Shown piece by piece: positions 44,701 through 51,360 of a stretch of DNA of 64,000 nt. The stretch spans positions 8,824,415 through 8,888,414 of the forward strand of contig OZ025870.1 of assembly GCA_964019415.1 (NCBI GenBank), in the 5' to 3' direction. Position numbers and translations under genes: made by a program. Each line of letters begins with the position of its first letter. Position 1 is the stretch's first letter. The notes beneath the pieces are model-generated. The model was not told the DNA's origin. It made no database searches and saw nothing but the letters and a program-made list of their open reading frames with translations. Source of the stretch: Ianthella basta (taxonomy: Eukaryota; Porifera; Demospongiae; Verongiida; Ianthellidae).

Positions 44701-46515
44701 CAACACATCCCTAGTGATCAGTGACTGCATCCTTGTGTCATTCTTCATGCGTTGTTCTATTCTAGTTCTTTTACTATCCTTCTCTTCTCCTGGACCATTG
44801 TTTGAATAACTTTGTGCATTGATTTGGAAAAATCCCTGAATATAGTGTGTGTTCATTTCACTTTGTGAAATCTGTTATATTTTCCTGTCAATTTAACCAT
44901 GTATTTGTGTAAGTATAAGGGGTGCATGTTTAAATGTGTCTATTTCTGTCTAATTGATTCTTGTTTCCCGGCTACATAATGGGACTTCTCATTTTAAGTT
45001 GATTGCAGGTGGAATTTGACAGTCAAGTACCTAAGGGTGCTTTCTACATCTCACACAACTTTTTTTTAGATTTTGCTATAGTTCTACAGCTAATGCTCCA
45101 CTCCACTCAAACTTTTCCCTTTCCGTCGGAATTGCACCAAAATAGGTTTAATCACCTATCCTATTTCAGATATATCTGTACCCAATCCAGTCTGATAATC
45201 CACTGTTCCTGCATCCTAATGCACTTTAGATTGTGACACAGAGGGTATTTGTCAAAACTAGAGCCAAGTGCATGTGCTTTCTTCAGAGATATATATACTG
45301 TGCACAGAGGTTCCATGCTCTTTGATAAAGTTGCAGCCTACTGTGCCATATATTTTTGTTGCAAATCCTTGTGCATTTTACTGCACTTGTTCCTCAGTCT
45401 CTGAATAACGTGGTTATAATGCAACATTACAATTTATCATGTACTTTATGTGAATGCTCATTTTGACATAATGTGATAGAGATGGATAAAAAATTCTAAT
45501 ACCAATTGCCTATACAATTATTATTAGTGAAACTTTGCTTTCTATGGTATGCACACATTTGGGAAGTGTGATTTCAGTTCGGAACATACTACATCTACAA
45601 TGTAACCACAAGCACAAATAGTATAAGCAATAGAACCGGATCTGCAGCTGACATTCTCTCAAAGCGTGCATCTATTCCATGGTCATCTTGGAAAATTTGC
45701 CCATGATTGATTAGTGCTTAGCAACAGTACTTAAGCATCTCTTGTATCATGTACTATCATTACTGAACTGAGAATCGTCTCTATATTAGTTGTGGATTGA
45801 ATTTAGTGGCTTTGTCTGTTTTCAATGTGTGATGATTGAAATGACACTTTCTTCCTGAATGACTAGGCAATGCTACAGAAGTGCACACATTTCCTGCTTT
45901 CTAGCATCACATTTCCTTCAGATCTATTTTTACGATTCTTAGCCATTTTCCCTCTTCTGTCTGCCTGTACAGCAAGGGGAATCTGCCCTCCAGATAGCTG
46001 TCAGGAAAGGGCACCTAGACATGGTCAAAATGCTCGTTCGAGTGTACCGAGAATTAAACTTGGACCACACTGTTGGCCAGTACCACATGGACCTTGCTGA
46101 AGATCACCATCATGAACATTTGGTGGAATACCTCTCAAGTGAATTCCCTACGCTGAAGAGAAAGGTGGGCTATGATATACACATTTTTACAGTGTCAAAT
46201 CAGCATGCCTATCTAGCTGTATAGGTGTACGTTCGGACTGACAATTTGCTAGTTATCATGCAACGCTGTTTTTAATGTTTACATTATGTAATTGTGTCGT
46301 TTTCACCCCTATATCTGTGTGCTGTGACGAATGTACATGCCTATCTAGCTATATAGGTGTTTGGATTGACCATGTGCTAGCTGTTGTGCAACACTGTTTT
46401 CGTTATATAATAGTGTCGTGTTCACTCCTATATCTGTGTGCAGGTACAAGTGCCACAACCGACTATGTATCCCAATGTGTGGTCTATATCTGGTGATCAG
46501 GACTACTGGCACTAA
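21774..46515 (+). CDS. multi-exon ankyrin-repeat protein with N-terminal unknown module
   Basis: Seventeen exons can be chained without a frame conflict: 21774-22636, 23560-23676, 24074-24175, six cassette pairs between 27586 and 42288, 45973-46164 and 46444-46515 (TAA). All junctions after the first exon are phase 0 with GT..AG borders. The product is at least about 1,050 residues: ~287 of unknown module, about 73 opening the ankyrin stack, 606 in six 101-residue cassettes, 64 of closing ankyrin-like sequence and a 23-residue tail. Ankyrin stacks are protein-binding scaffolds. The first exon enters in phase 1, so an upstream exon is needed; the Death-domain exon at 18700 fits. Complete frames and splice sites across 25 kb, despite several element insertions in introns, argue the gene is functional. 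Confidence 0.8.
22652..22668 (+). repeat. G17 homopolymer next to a splice donor
   Basis: Seventeen consecutive G residues begin 15 bases downstream of the donor at 22637. G runs just inside introns can bind hnRNP H/F-type factors or form quadruplexes. The exact length is prone to sequencing error. Confidence 0.7.
23560..23676 (+). CDS. ankyrin exon (stack start)
   Basis: CTCACCCAG acceptor and GTGTGT donor, 39 codons, phase 0-0. It reads 'TPVKDLLLAAEEGRLNDVQS' then 'LLDGG', the typical 'L..AA..G.l..v..LL..G' half-repeat that begins ankyrin stacks. Confidence 0.75.
24074..24175 (+). CDS. ankyrin exon
   Basis: TTTACAG acceptor and GTACAA donor, 34 codons, phase 0-0. It reads 'KGWTATLKAAYKGHLTVLET' and completes the repeat begun in the previous exon (GWT..L.AA..GHL.VLE.L). 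The protein joins directly and in register to the cassette at 27586. Confidence 0.75.
25376..25706. mobile_element. foldback (MITE-like) element
   Basis: Arms of about 140 bp are inverted copies of each other: 'GGAATGACCAGCA' and 'ATGATAAACCACATTTT' on the left return as their complements on the right (AAAATGTGGTTTATCAT, TGCTGGTCATTCC). The centre at 25520-25565 contains CTAGCTAGCTAG. No coding capacity. Target duplication not resolved. Confidence 0.7.
26108..26139. repeat. perfect 12-bp hairpin
   Basis: AGAGGTTTTCCC and GGGAAAACCTCT flank an 8-base loop inside the intron. Confidence 0.8.
27586..28310 (+). CDS. ankyrin cassette A (exons 27586-27789 and 28212-28310)
   Basis: First exon 204 nt, second exon 99 nt, both phase 0-0, together 101 residues, about three ankyrin repeats. 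Exon 1 reads 'NAFHLCADGGNVAIAQFLAP', then 'GYTALHWAAQSGQLSMVEYL'. Exon 2 reads 'WGRTPLLRAVVSGHADVARF' and ends 'SGSDVHEQTN'. The separating intron is 422 nt. It is the most diverged of the central cassettes (EEH, SCEFNLKTK instead of EDH, SCGFDLKAK). The donor after exon 2 is GTGAGT. Confidence 0.88.
29118..30965 (+). mobile_element. Penelope-like retroelement remnant between long inverted repeats
   Basis: A decayed reverse transcriptase is readable in pieces. 'YRGEFYQQMFGTATGFPVSV' sits near 30170 and 'YVDDTVTALPQDQVQDFL' near 30315 (one base change away, preceded by a stop). 'LPFLDTK' follows, then 'HIDRYLDFQSHHPMVQK' near 30505. The FYQ..GtA.G.P, YVDDT, LPFLD and H.DRYL.F.SHHP order is that of Penelope-like elements. 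No GIY-YIG endonuclease follows. The outer ~200 bp at 29118-29320 and 30755-30965 are inverted copies (shared GGCCCAATC..AGGACCTT words). A CA microsatellite lies inside. It sits in the intron between cassettes A and B. Confidence 0.7.
29518..29799. repeat. (CA)n microsatellite
   Basis: Long CA tract with interruptions, inside the Penelope-like insertion. It explains the Cys/Val frames on the minus strand. Confidence 0.95.
31090..31964 (+). CDS. ankyrin cassette B (exons 31090-31293 and 31866-31964)
   Basis: 204 + 99 nt, phase 0 throughout, 572-nt intron. Exon 1 contains ALHWAAQSGQ. Exon 2 begins WGCTPLLRAVLNGH. It differs from cassette C by only eight bases over 303: three silent, and five in three codons (exon 1 codon 42, exon 2 codons 3 and 12), all of which change amino acids. 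The intron carries a 103-bp hairpin insertion. Confidence 0.9.
31434..31536. mobile_element. 103-bp hairpin insertion in cassette B intron
   Basis: Inverted arms 'CTCTAATACCAGC' and 'GCTGGTATTAGAGA' with flanking 'CAGAAAGGG'/'CCCTTTCTG' make a long hairpin. It is bounded by a 14-bp direct repeat TTTAGTTTTGTTTA (31420-31433 and 31537-31550). Cassettes A and E have a single uninterrupted version of that site, so this is an insertion with target duplication. Confidence 0.75.
32665..33537 (+). CDS. ankyrin cassette C (exons 32665-32868 and 33439-33537)
   Basis: 204 + 99 nt, phase 0, 570-nt intron. Exon 1 codon 42 (32788-32790) is GAG, giving ALHEAAQSGQ. Exon 2 begins WGYTPLLRAVLRGH. Exons and introns are nearly identical to cassette B, including the hairpin insertion. 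The period to B is 1,575 bp, so this is a recent tandem duplication. Confidence 0.9.
33009..33110. mobile_element. hairpin insertion in cassette C intron
   Basis: Same element as at 31434-31536 at the same relative position, duplicated with the cassette. The right flanking repeat has drifted (CAGTTTTGTATA). Confidence 0.75.
34238..34983 (+). CDS. ankyrin cassette D (exons 34238-34441 and 34885-34983)
   Basis: 204 + 99 nt, phase 0, 443-nt intron. Exon 1 gives ALHKAAQSGQ. Exon 2 begins SGKTPLLRAVLSGH and has AHF and EQDN variants. Its exon 1 differs from cassette C by a single amino acid, at codon 42. The intron lacks the hairpin but keeps the drifted right-flank wording of cassette C (AGTTTTGTATATG), so the hairpin was probably deleted here. 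Confidence 0.9.
35739..41046 (+). CDS. ankyrin cassette E (exons 35739-35942 and 40948-41046), split by Ty3 insertion
   Basis: 204 + 99 nt, phase 0. The 5,005-nt intron includes the Ty3/gypsy element and would be about 447 nt without it. Exon 1 is a more diverged version (DRSNVFHLCAAGGN, DVDDDCYTALHWAAQEGQ). Exon 2 begins WGETPFFRAVLSGH, with ACF. Both exons keep open frames and splice sites, so the insertion need not abolish the gene if the intron is removed. Confidence 0.88.
36105..36364 (+). repeat. 5' LTR of the intact Ty3/gypsy element
   Basis: 260 bp, starts TGTCATGTG and ends CGACGACATCACA. Identical to 40398-40657 as far as can be read by eye. Confidence 0.95.
36396..40328 (+). CDS. 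Ty3/gypsy Gag-Pol polyprotein, 1310 residues
   Basis: The first ATG after the LTR (MATAAIGN) was chosen; the open frame extends upstream into the LTR without another ATG. Order and approximate residues: Gag helical region, two CCHC knuckles at 206 (CYRCGKKGHTATKC) and 226 (CHHCGKVGHLQSVC), aspartic protease DTGAS at 298, reverse transcriptase YLDD at 576, and RNase H (CDAS..GMGAVL) at 725. Integrase follows, with its HHCC zinc finger from about 946, the D,D,E catalytic triad at about 1010, 1064 and 1100 (35 residues between the last two), and a GPY/F-like C-terminal module. The TGA is at 40326. All catalytic motifs are intact in one frame, so Gag and Pol are made without a frameshift. It looks autonomous and possibly active. 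Confidence 0.95.
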   Translation: MATAAIGNLSSFKEGDDWSQYVERLQFYFQANGITEDVQKRATLLLVAGPAVYKQLSSLITPAKPADLPFERILEALTKYYSPRPSEIVERFKFHSRVRKSGESASAFVSELRSMSKFCNFGATLEDMLRDRLVCGINEEHIQKRLLSEPNLTLQRAVELSESLETAAKNAQELRSAKPSQETVLPGEVHTVGPPKRPAERPELTCYRCGKKGHTATKCCFKDAKCHHCGKVGHLQSVCRSKAKSNSKPARDRQRVSVRQVTEQEDEEYPLFAVQSARTKPWVITVDVEGQSLEMEVDTGASLLLISVETHRRLLSHKQLKESHVKAYTYSGQPIQVMGTLDVDVCYDGQQALLPLAVVQGDGPSLLGRDWLQQIRLDWKGIFQMETSPLESLLQRKKALFQPGLGTLKGFKAKIHVDPTATPKFCKARPVPYAFRGKVEEELERLTKEGIVEPVQFADWAAPIVPVLKSDKESLRLCGDYKLTVNQAAKLDQYPIPRVEDLFSALSGGKSFSKLDMSQAYQQIELDEESKQFVVVNTHKGLFRYNRLPFGVSSASAIFQRVMESLLQGLSGVVVYLDDILVTGRTEEEHLSRLEEVLTRLEQAGLRLKRSKCQFMVSSVVYLGHKVDSEGLHPNPDKVKAVVEAPRPSNVNELKSFLGLLTYYGRFLPNLSTTLAPLYCLLREGTPWKWSRSANEAFLAAKELLTSSDVLVHFDPEMDLLLACDASAYGMGAVLSHKMPDGSERPIAFASRTLTKVERKYSQIEREGLACIFGVKKFHTYLFGKRFTLQTDHKALISLFSERKSISPQASGRIQRWALALAMYEYEIAFKPTEAHSNADAMSRLPLPDQPISTPLPAETVCMVEGLSQSPVSAYQIKRWTRKDPVLSQVLRFVDKGWPDKCPSDKEMKPFWFRREELSMLDGCVLWGSRVVVPLPGQKLLLQELHAGHQGMARMKSLACTFFWWPHLDSEIEAMVKACEKCQQSRGLPPQAPLNPWSWPNRPWSRLHLDFAGPLENRMFLVLIDAYSKWIEVFPMAGATSAATIQELRTTFARWGLPDTVVTDNGPCFTSVEFETFLSRNGIRHVKTAPYHPASNGLAERAVQVFKTSFKKMREGTVADRLARVLFSYRITPHSTTGLSPAQLLCGRNLHSRLDFVLPDPTARVETQQQRQKESHDQHSRTCKFSVNDQVYARNFRSGQAWLPGSILKASGPVSFVVRLSDGREWTRHQDHIRKRLDTSTETECVPEGSSLLQGLFTEDDIAMQAESDPVSAPSPTQTLPGSTSVSPSSQPTVPRYPTRVRVPPDRYGY
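40398..40657 (+). repeat. 3' LTR of the intact Ty3/gypsy element
   Basis: 260 bp, preceded by the polypurine tract and followed by the GTGTG target duplication. Confidence 0.95.
41748..42288 (+). CDS. ankyrin cassette F (exons 41748-41951 and 42190-42288)
   Basis: 204 + 99 nt, phase 0, intron shortened to 238 nt. Exon 1 gives ALHSAAQSGQ (codon TCG). Exon 2 begins LGHTPLLRAVAEGH and has VRF, LLDCGTDVLGQTN. Exon 1 is close to B-D, whereas exon 2 is the most divergent of the six, so the two exons have different histories. Confidence 0.88.
42637..42680. repeat. 17-bp perfect hairpin
   Basis: GGTGGCCATTTGCATTA and TAATGCAAATGGCCACC around a 10-base loop, in the intron after cassette F. Confidence 0.85.
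42983..43340 (+). mobile_element. Crypton-like / DUF3504-type fragment, decayed
   Basis: The ATG at 42983 opens 'MPPKGKKKLTLGDIG' and reaches 'YVLPNTEKSTK', a stop, then 'AMKVFADWSRR'. In another frame it continues 'PSHLAKWLSLLAVEARQASG' and 'HFYYVARRKSW'. The pattern 'P..T..ST..A...F..W' followed by 'L..WL..F..E.R...G..Y' is the N-terminus of tyrosine-recombinase-derived DUF3504/Crypton proteins. The catalytic part is missing. Confidence 0.4.
43628..44378 (+). mobile_element. 5'-truncated CR1/L2-like LINE
   Basis: A 226-codon frame (43628-44308) carries the region after the RT palm: 'VVHLGNTLQYDLSDKLDIHL', 'LFNAYCLSLYGCALW', 'NNVIRRIWNLPHNCHTSIAH'. It stops at TAA and is followed after ~50 bases by an (AAT)n tail, as in CR1/L2-group elements. 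The GTG-type opening is simply the truncation point. It lies in the last large intron of the ankyrin gene. Confidence 0.75.
45973..46164 (+). CDS. closing ankyrin exon
   Basis: CTGTACAG acceptor and GTGGGC donor, 64 codons, phase 0-0. It reads 'QGESALQIAVRKGHLDMVKM' (a canonical repeat with S.L..A...GHLD.V..L), then a His-rich 'AEDHHHEHLVEYL' capping region. It follows cassette F in register. Confidence 0.8.
46204..46445 (+). repeat. tandem intronic duplication, ~125-130 bp unit
   Basis: Two copies share 'GCCTATCTAGCT', 'TATAGGTGT' and 'CCTATATCTGTGTGC'. The second copy ends in CAG and supplies the acceptor of the terminal exon; the first has CTG there. Confidence 0.75.
46444..46515 (+). CDS. 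terminal exon of the ankyrin gene
   Basis: After TGTGTGCAG the phase-0 frame reads 'VQVPQPTMYPNVWSISGDQD' then YWH and TAA. It is only 23 codons but agrees in phase with the 45973 exon, and no competing acceptor nearby gives a longer sensible frame. Confidence 0.6.
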   Translation, partial: VQVPQPTMYPNVWSISGDQDYWH

Positions 46516-47679
46516 TGTCATGTTGCATGTACTGTACATGTATTGTAGAGGATGATGATGTACCTTATTGCATAAATGAATCCAGTCCTAAAATTTATGC
46601 ATTTTTAAACTGAGTTTTTAATGCAGTGATGGCTGTTACTGTCTATAATTATATGCTATCTGTGTTCATTGTTAATCCATTTCACTAGAATATGCATCGA
46701 TATTAATTTTGGTGCAGTTTTGAATGTATAATACTTGTAGTATATATAATATAGTTTCTGCATCATGCATGCAATTGACATAATTAAATTTGTCAATACA
46801 TGAAGTACAATCAATCAACCATGCAGTTTGTATCACTATACATGAAGGTTGCCAGTAGAAATTGCACCTTAGGACCAATTATAATTAGCTATAGCATTTT
46901 GGGGAAAATGGCCACTGAAAATTGGCAACATTCAAGGGTTGAAAAGTGGCAGTCAACAATATCGATGAGGATTTTGAACAACTGCGCATCAATTGTGCAT
47001 GCCACTTACATAATTAGCAGCACAACTTGTACCTTTCGATGCTAAAAGTCGGCCTTGAAGGCATATTTTTGAAGTCGATGCACTGGCTGTCCTCTAAATG
47101 GGTTTGTCGTAGCTCGAAATGTCAGTATCTATCTTTCATTGAGCTCATTACCACTACTTTACAAGTGACTACTGTTATAATGTTAACAAACAACAGTATG
47201 ATGGAAAATGAGACTAAACTAGACAGGAGCGAATGAGGCGCCGCCATTTTTCTTGCTATTGTTGCACAAAGTTGAATGAAAGCCATTTTAATTAATGATT
47301 ATTATAATCATACTAGTATTTATTGTGCTACTTCATGCATGTATAATTATATGAGATTATATTAGCTTTATACCATGGTTCTCTCTTGGATACATAAATT
47401 ATATTATAATTAAGGGGAAGACCGTTTTAATGTAATATAAGGAGAGCGTGAGAGCTAGGGGGTCTGGGGCATGCTCCCCCCAGGGACATTTAGTTTTTAT
47501 CCTCTGATCATGAGATTGATTCTGACATAATCTGAGAGGCAAAATGAGGCAAGAACTTTATCTATGCAATTTTTTATAATAAATTATGCAACTGGGTAAA
47601 TTTTTGGGGGGAAGCCGGAATGTTCGAGGGAGAAGTTCCCCCTAGTAATTTGAACCCTGTATATACATAATATGTATAC
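46516..47679. other. no supported gene; 3' flank of the ankyrin gene
   Basis: AT-rich, short frames only. A CATAAATGAA stretch near 46570 is a weak candidate poly(A) signal. Confidence 0.5.
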
Positions 47680-49100
47680 AACTACAACTAACCATTTTTG
47701 CTCTTATAACTTCTGATAACACATTTATTCTTATTACAAATGTAATTTTCACCTCTATTTGCAAGTTGCAGCAGATTTGGAAAGTTACATTGCATGGTTT
47801 TAAGTAGTACAGTTTTAATGCAGGAAATGTGCAGGGAAATTCCATATGAAATGCACCACGTGCAGGACATGTCAGCTGTCCTGTACACGCACAGGAATTT
47901 GTACATAGAGTAAGCTCCAGGAAATTTGAGTTTTTTTCTAGTATTGATATATTATATCAATACTAGAAGATTTAACACTGTGAATAGTCTCATCCAACAC
48001 GCTCTCACAGCTGCGAAAATCCCCTCTCGGCTAGAGCCTTCAGGGTTGCACCGGGCAGATGGGAAGCGTCCTGATGGGATGACCGTGGTTCCCTGGGAAC
48101 AAGGAAAGTATCTAGTATGGGATGCCACATGTGTCAATACGTTTTGTCAGTCGCACCGTTGAAGAGCAGCCACAGAGCCAGGAGGAGCAGCGGCACATGC
48201 TGAAGAAGAGAAGGCCAAGAAGTATGCTCACGTGGACAGCATGTATCTTTTCCAGCCAGTTGCTCTGGAGACTTGTGGTACCATTGGTCCAAAGTCCAGC
48301 GATTTTCTGAGAGAGCTTGGCCAGCGGCTCAAGATGGTTACTGGGGAAGCACGGTCATGTACCTTTCTACTGCAGAGAATCTCCATTGCCATTCAGGTCG
48401 GAAATGCAGCATCGGTGATTGCATCTCTCCCTGACAGTGCTAATGTTGACATCAGTTTTGATCTCTGACGATTCTGTTTTAGCATTTTGCATGCATGCTT
48501 ATTTAGGGTGTACTGTACTTTTAGCACTATTTAGTGTTTAAGCACTGTGTGTCAGAATCTGTACATGTGGTATTATTATTGTGGTTAATCTATTATTGTA
48601 TTTATTACAATGTAAAGCACTTACGTACACTCATACCATAATAATAATAATGTAATAATGTAATGCGTATCTGTGCCTTATACTAGAAGATTGATATATT
48701 ATATCAATACTATAAGAAAGCTCATATTTCCTGGAGCTGTTTTGCTGAAGGAAAAGTACAGTACATACCACATTTCAGACATATTTTCTGAGCCAGGAAA
48801 TTTCCACATTTCCTGTATTATACATTCAACTTCCAGATACAGCACAGGGCACAATTTACTCTATAATTTTACAATTTCCTGTGCATGTACAGGACAGCTG
48901 ACATGTCCTGCACTTTCCATGTGGTGCAGTTCACATGGAATTTCCCTGCACATTTCCTGCATTAAAACTGTACTATTTAAAATCATGCAATGTAACTTTC
49001 CAAATTTGCTGCAGCTTGCAAATAGAGGTGAAAATTACATTTATAATTAGAATAATTGTGTTATTAGAAGTTATAAGAGCAACAATGGTTAGTGGTCAGT
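47680..49100. mobile_element. long foldback element with nested retroelement
   Basis: The left arm (about 47680-47966) and right arm (about 48693-49100) are inverted copies. Landmarks are GTTATAAGAGC..GGTTAG on the right against CTAACCATTTTTGCTC on the left, and the shared CAGGACATGTCAGCTG / CAGCTGACATGTCCTG blocks. The right arm carries ~110 extra bases (48745-48865). The centre was the palindrome TTGATATATTATATCAA. The arms have no coding content. Confidence 0.75.
47973..48679 (+). mobile_element. 5'-truncated retroelement with 13-bp target duplication
   Basis: The insertion is bounded by ATACTAGAAGATT at 47960-47972 and 48680-48692. It encodes, with two frame changes, 'IPSRLEPSGLHRADGKRPDG', 'VVPWEQGKYLVWDATCVNTF', then 'LFQPVALETCGTIGPKSSDF' and 'LQRISIAIQVGNAASV'. 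This is a C-terminal tail common in retrotransposon polyproteins of marine invertebrates. The 3' end is (AAT)n-like. The long target duplication implies target-primed insertion. Confidence 0.7.
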
Positions 49101-49673
49101 TGCTTGCTCCTCTGTCAGTGTGTGTGTTCCTGTCCTTCCTTTCCATGACACTGTGTACAGGCTTTACAGAATCCACAGAATCTGCATGAGAGCATATCAT
49201 GAACAATTTCAATACATGCACATGATGATGGAAGTGGAGAATTAGGACAATGAGTCCTTACCATAAGTATTGTGACAGCACACGCCGGACAATCTGCAGT
49301 TTGTATTTCACTTGCCACTGTCCTATTTGTGTTATTATACATGCAACATGACACTGAGGAAATACGCATGCACTGTCCTATCTATGTGTATATACGTAAC
49401 ATATACATGCAACATGACACTGAGTATACATTGCAAGTGGTGGCAAGATTCATAAACAACAGCATAAGTATTGCTTGCACACTACTTCTGACTACAATCA
49501 CTATCAACTGTCCCCATGGTAACCATTGCTATAGTGACATTCTGAAGTACTCTCCTAGTAAATAATGATGAACTAACAGTTGGTGTGACAAACTGAAAGG
49601 TGTGCTGGCTGTATATAGCTACTGTCGCTCTCACTACATGCCACTGTGTTACCACGCTGCACACCAAGCTCAC

Positions 49674-49784
49674 CTCTATCCTACTGGCTTGCTGCTGGTA
49701 GAGAGCAGGCCCCTTCAGTGGTAGGCTTGGGGTTGTTGCTTGAAGTGGGGTCAACTGGCTGTCAGGCTCTCTCACATGCACCCA
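49674..49784 (-). CDS. candidate exon downstream of the kinase remnant
   Basis: On the minus strand, GACTGCAG then 37 codons ('WVHVREPDSQLTPLQATTPS', 'LPLKGPALYQQQASRIE') then GTGAGC, phase 0-0. It is a hydrophilic, Pro/Gln-rich segment and could be part of the tail of the kinase gene. No domain. Confidence 0.35.
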
Positions 49785-50000
49785 CTGCAGTCAATGCATA
49801 ATGTGCATTAAAGCACCAACTGAATCACCACCTGTAGTGATGGGTACTGCTTGCACCACATCAGTACCACATTTGCACACTGTACTGGATGCTATATCTG
49901 TTGCATTGCATTGAATTGCATGCTGCCATCTGATCATGAGGCAAACACTGTGCAATATAAATACATACTCATATGTACTCACATTCATCCTGTTCACTGG

Positions 50001-50001
<1 letters not shown>

Positions 50002-50031
<30 letters not shown>
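50002..50031. repeat. (TG)15 microsatellite
   Basis: Uninterrupted TG dinucleotide run. Confidence 0.95.
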
Positions 50032-50035
<4 letters not shown>

Positions 50036-50159
50036 TAGAGTAGAAAGAAACGAGAAAACCAAATGGTACACTTCAGTCCCCAAACACAAGCTGCTCCTTT
50101 CCAATGGAGAGCTGTCGTTATGCACATCCATCACAGCTCACCTCACATTTGTTCCTGAA

Positions 50160-51360
50160 CTACAAAGCTCAGGTCCATGGTTGTGGCAGCCTGCTCCCAC
50201 TAGTAATGGTCACTTGGACCTCTAGATCTTCTTCAAACACATAGTAGTAGGGGGTCGGTCTGTTGAGGAGGGAGGGAAGGACACCTCTCACACCTAACAC
50301 AAGAGCAGTGTACACACACATGCATACAGACAGTACAGGCAGTGAGTAACACTTGCACCGAGTGCAGTGTTTAGTTTGACACATAGGATCGATCCAATAT
50401 TGTACGGGATATCCTCCACTGACCCACAGCACATTTATACAACCACCTGTGGTGGAGAGAGGCACAAGGTGATTGGATCATTCTCACAGCACCACACATA
50501 GTGTGCACATTATGCAATACTCACACATCAGACTTCTCAGAGAAGAATAGGTTGGTCAGTGCTTCTGGAGCCATCAGTGATATAAGGCAGCTTGGTGTAG
50601 CAATGCAGCTGGAAGACATATAGCTCCTTTGCTCCACGAAAGCGGCCAAAGTTGGTTATCTTTAGGTACTTGTCAACTGCCATATGGACATTCCTGCTAT
50701 CCAGGTCATGATGCACAACACCCATTCCAGCTATATAGGAACTCTTCCACTCTGCGAGGAGTGGATGAGATTTGTGATATGACACAAAACAAATCATAAT
50801 GTAATTCTTTCTGCTCACCATTCCAGAGGTGGCATACAGGTAAATGACAGATGTTCCTAGACTCCAGAGGGAGGCTAGAGGAGTCTTTCAGCTCTTTTGA
50901 GACTTGAATAGGAGGAGGCATGGTTATGTATGGCGTGAGGGTGCAGTACAGCAACATGCTGCATTCGAGGAACACAGTAAACAGTGAGGTTAGTAATGAA
51001 GCCACGCTCACCTTCCAAACGCAACTGTCATATTGCCTTTTAGGCCTGTTCTATTATTTAATTGCACATTCTCAGACTTTACTGGTATCTGTGGACCTTT
51101 TCATTGGTCCATTGCAGGGAATTCAATCATGTCATAATTTAGTAGGTCTGAATGGAACACACAAGAAGACTTTTGTTTGACATGCTTCACCTCACCTCTT
51201 CCTTAGGCTTCCCAAGAAATTCATGGAGGCTGTCAAGCGGAGCAAATGCAATGACCTTTGCTAGTGGGTTCTCTCAAGCAATGTAGCCCACCATTGCGAT
51301 GGCATGTGGTTTGCCTCTCTCTGAAAATTTCTTCAACATTGCAAACTCATTGCACAAGGT
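50160..51360 (-). pseudogene. receptor-tyrosine-kinase-like domain, decayed
   Basis: The N-lobe exon 51196-51360 reads 'LCNEFAMLKKFSERGKPHAI', then an in-frame TGA, then 'ENPLAKVIAFAPLDSLHEFL'. The catalytic exon 50525-50751 reads 'GMGVVHHDLDSRNVHMAVDK' and 'YLKITNFGRFRGAKELYV'. A frame change follows, then 'MAPEALTNLFFSEKSDV' before a GTGAGT donor. C-lobe pieces follow: 'INVLWVSGGYPV' near 50430 and 'VTITSGSRLPQPW' near 50190. The HRDLA and DFG motifs are HHDLD and NFG, so the metal-binding Asp is Asn. Domain order, GT..AG borders and MAPEAL identify a tyrosine-kinase-like fold. The stop and frame change indicate a pseudogene. Confidence 0.7.
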
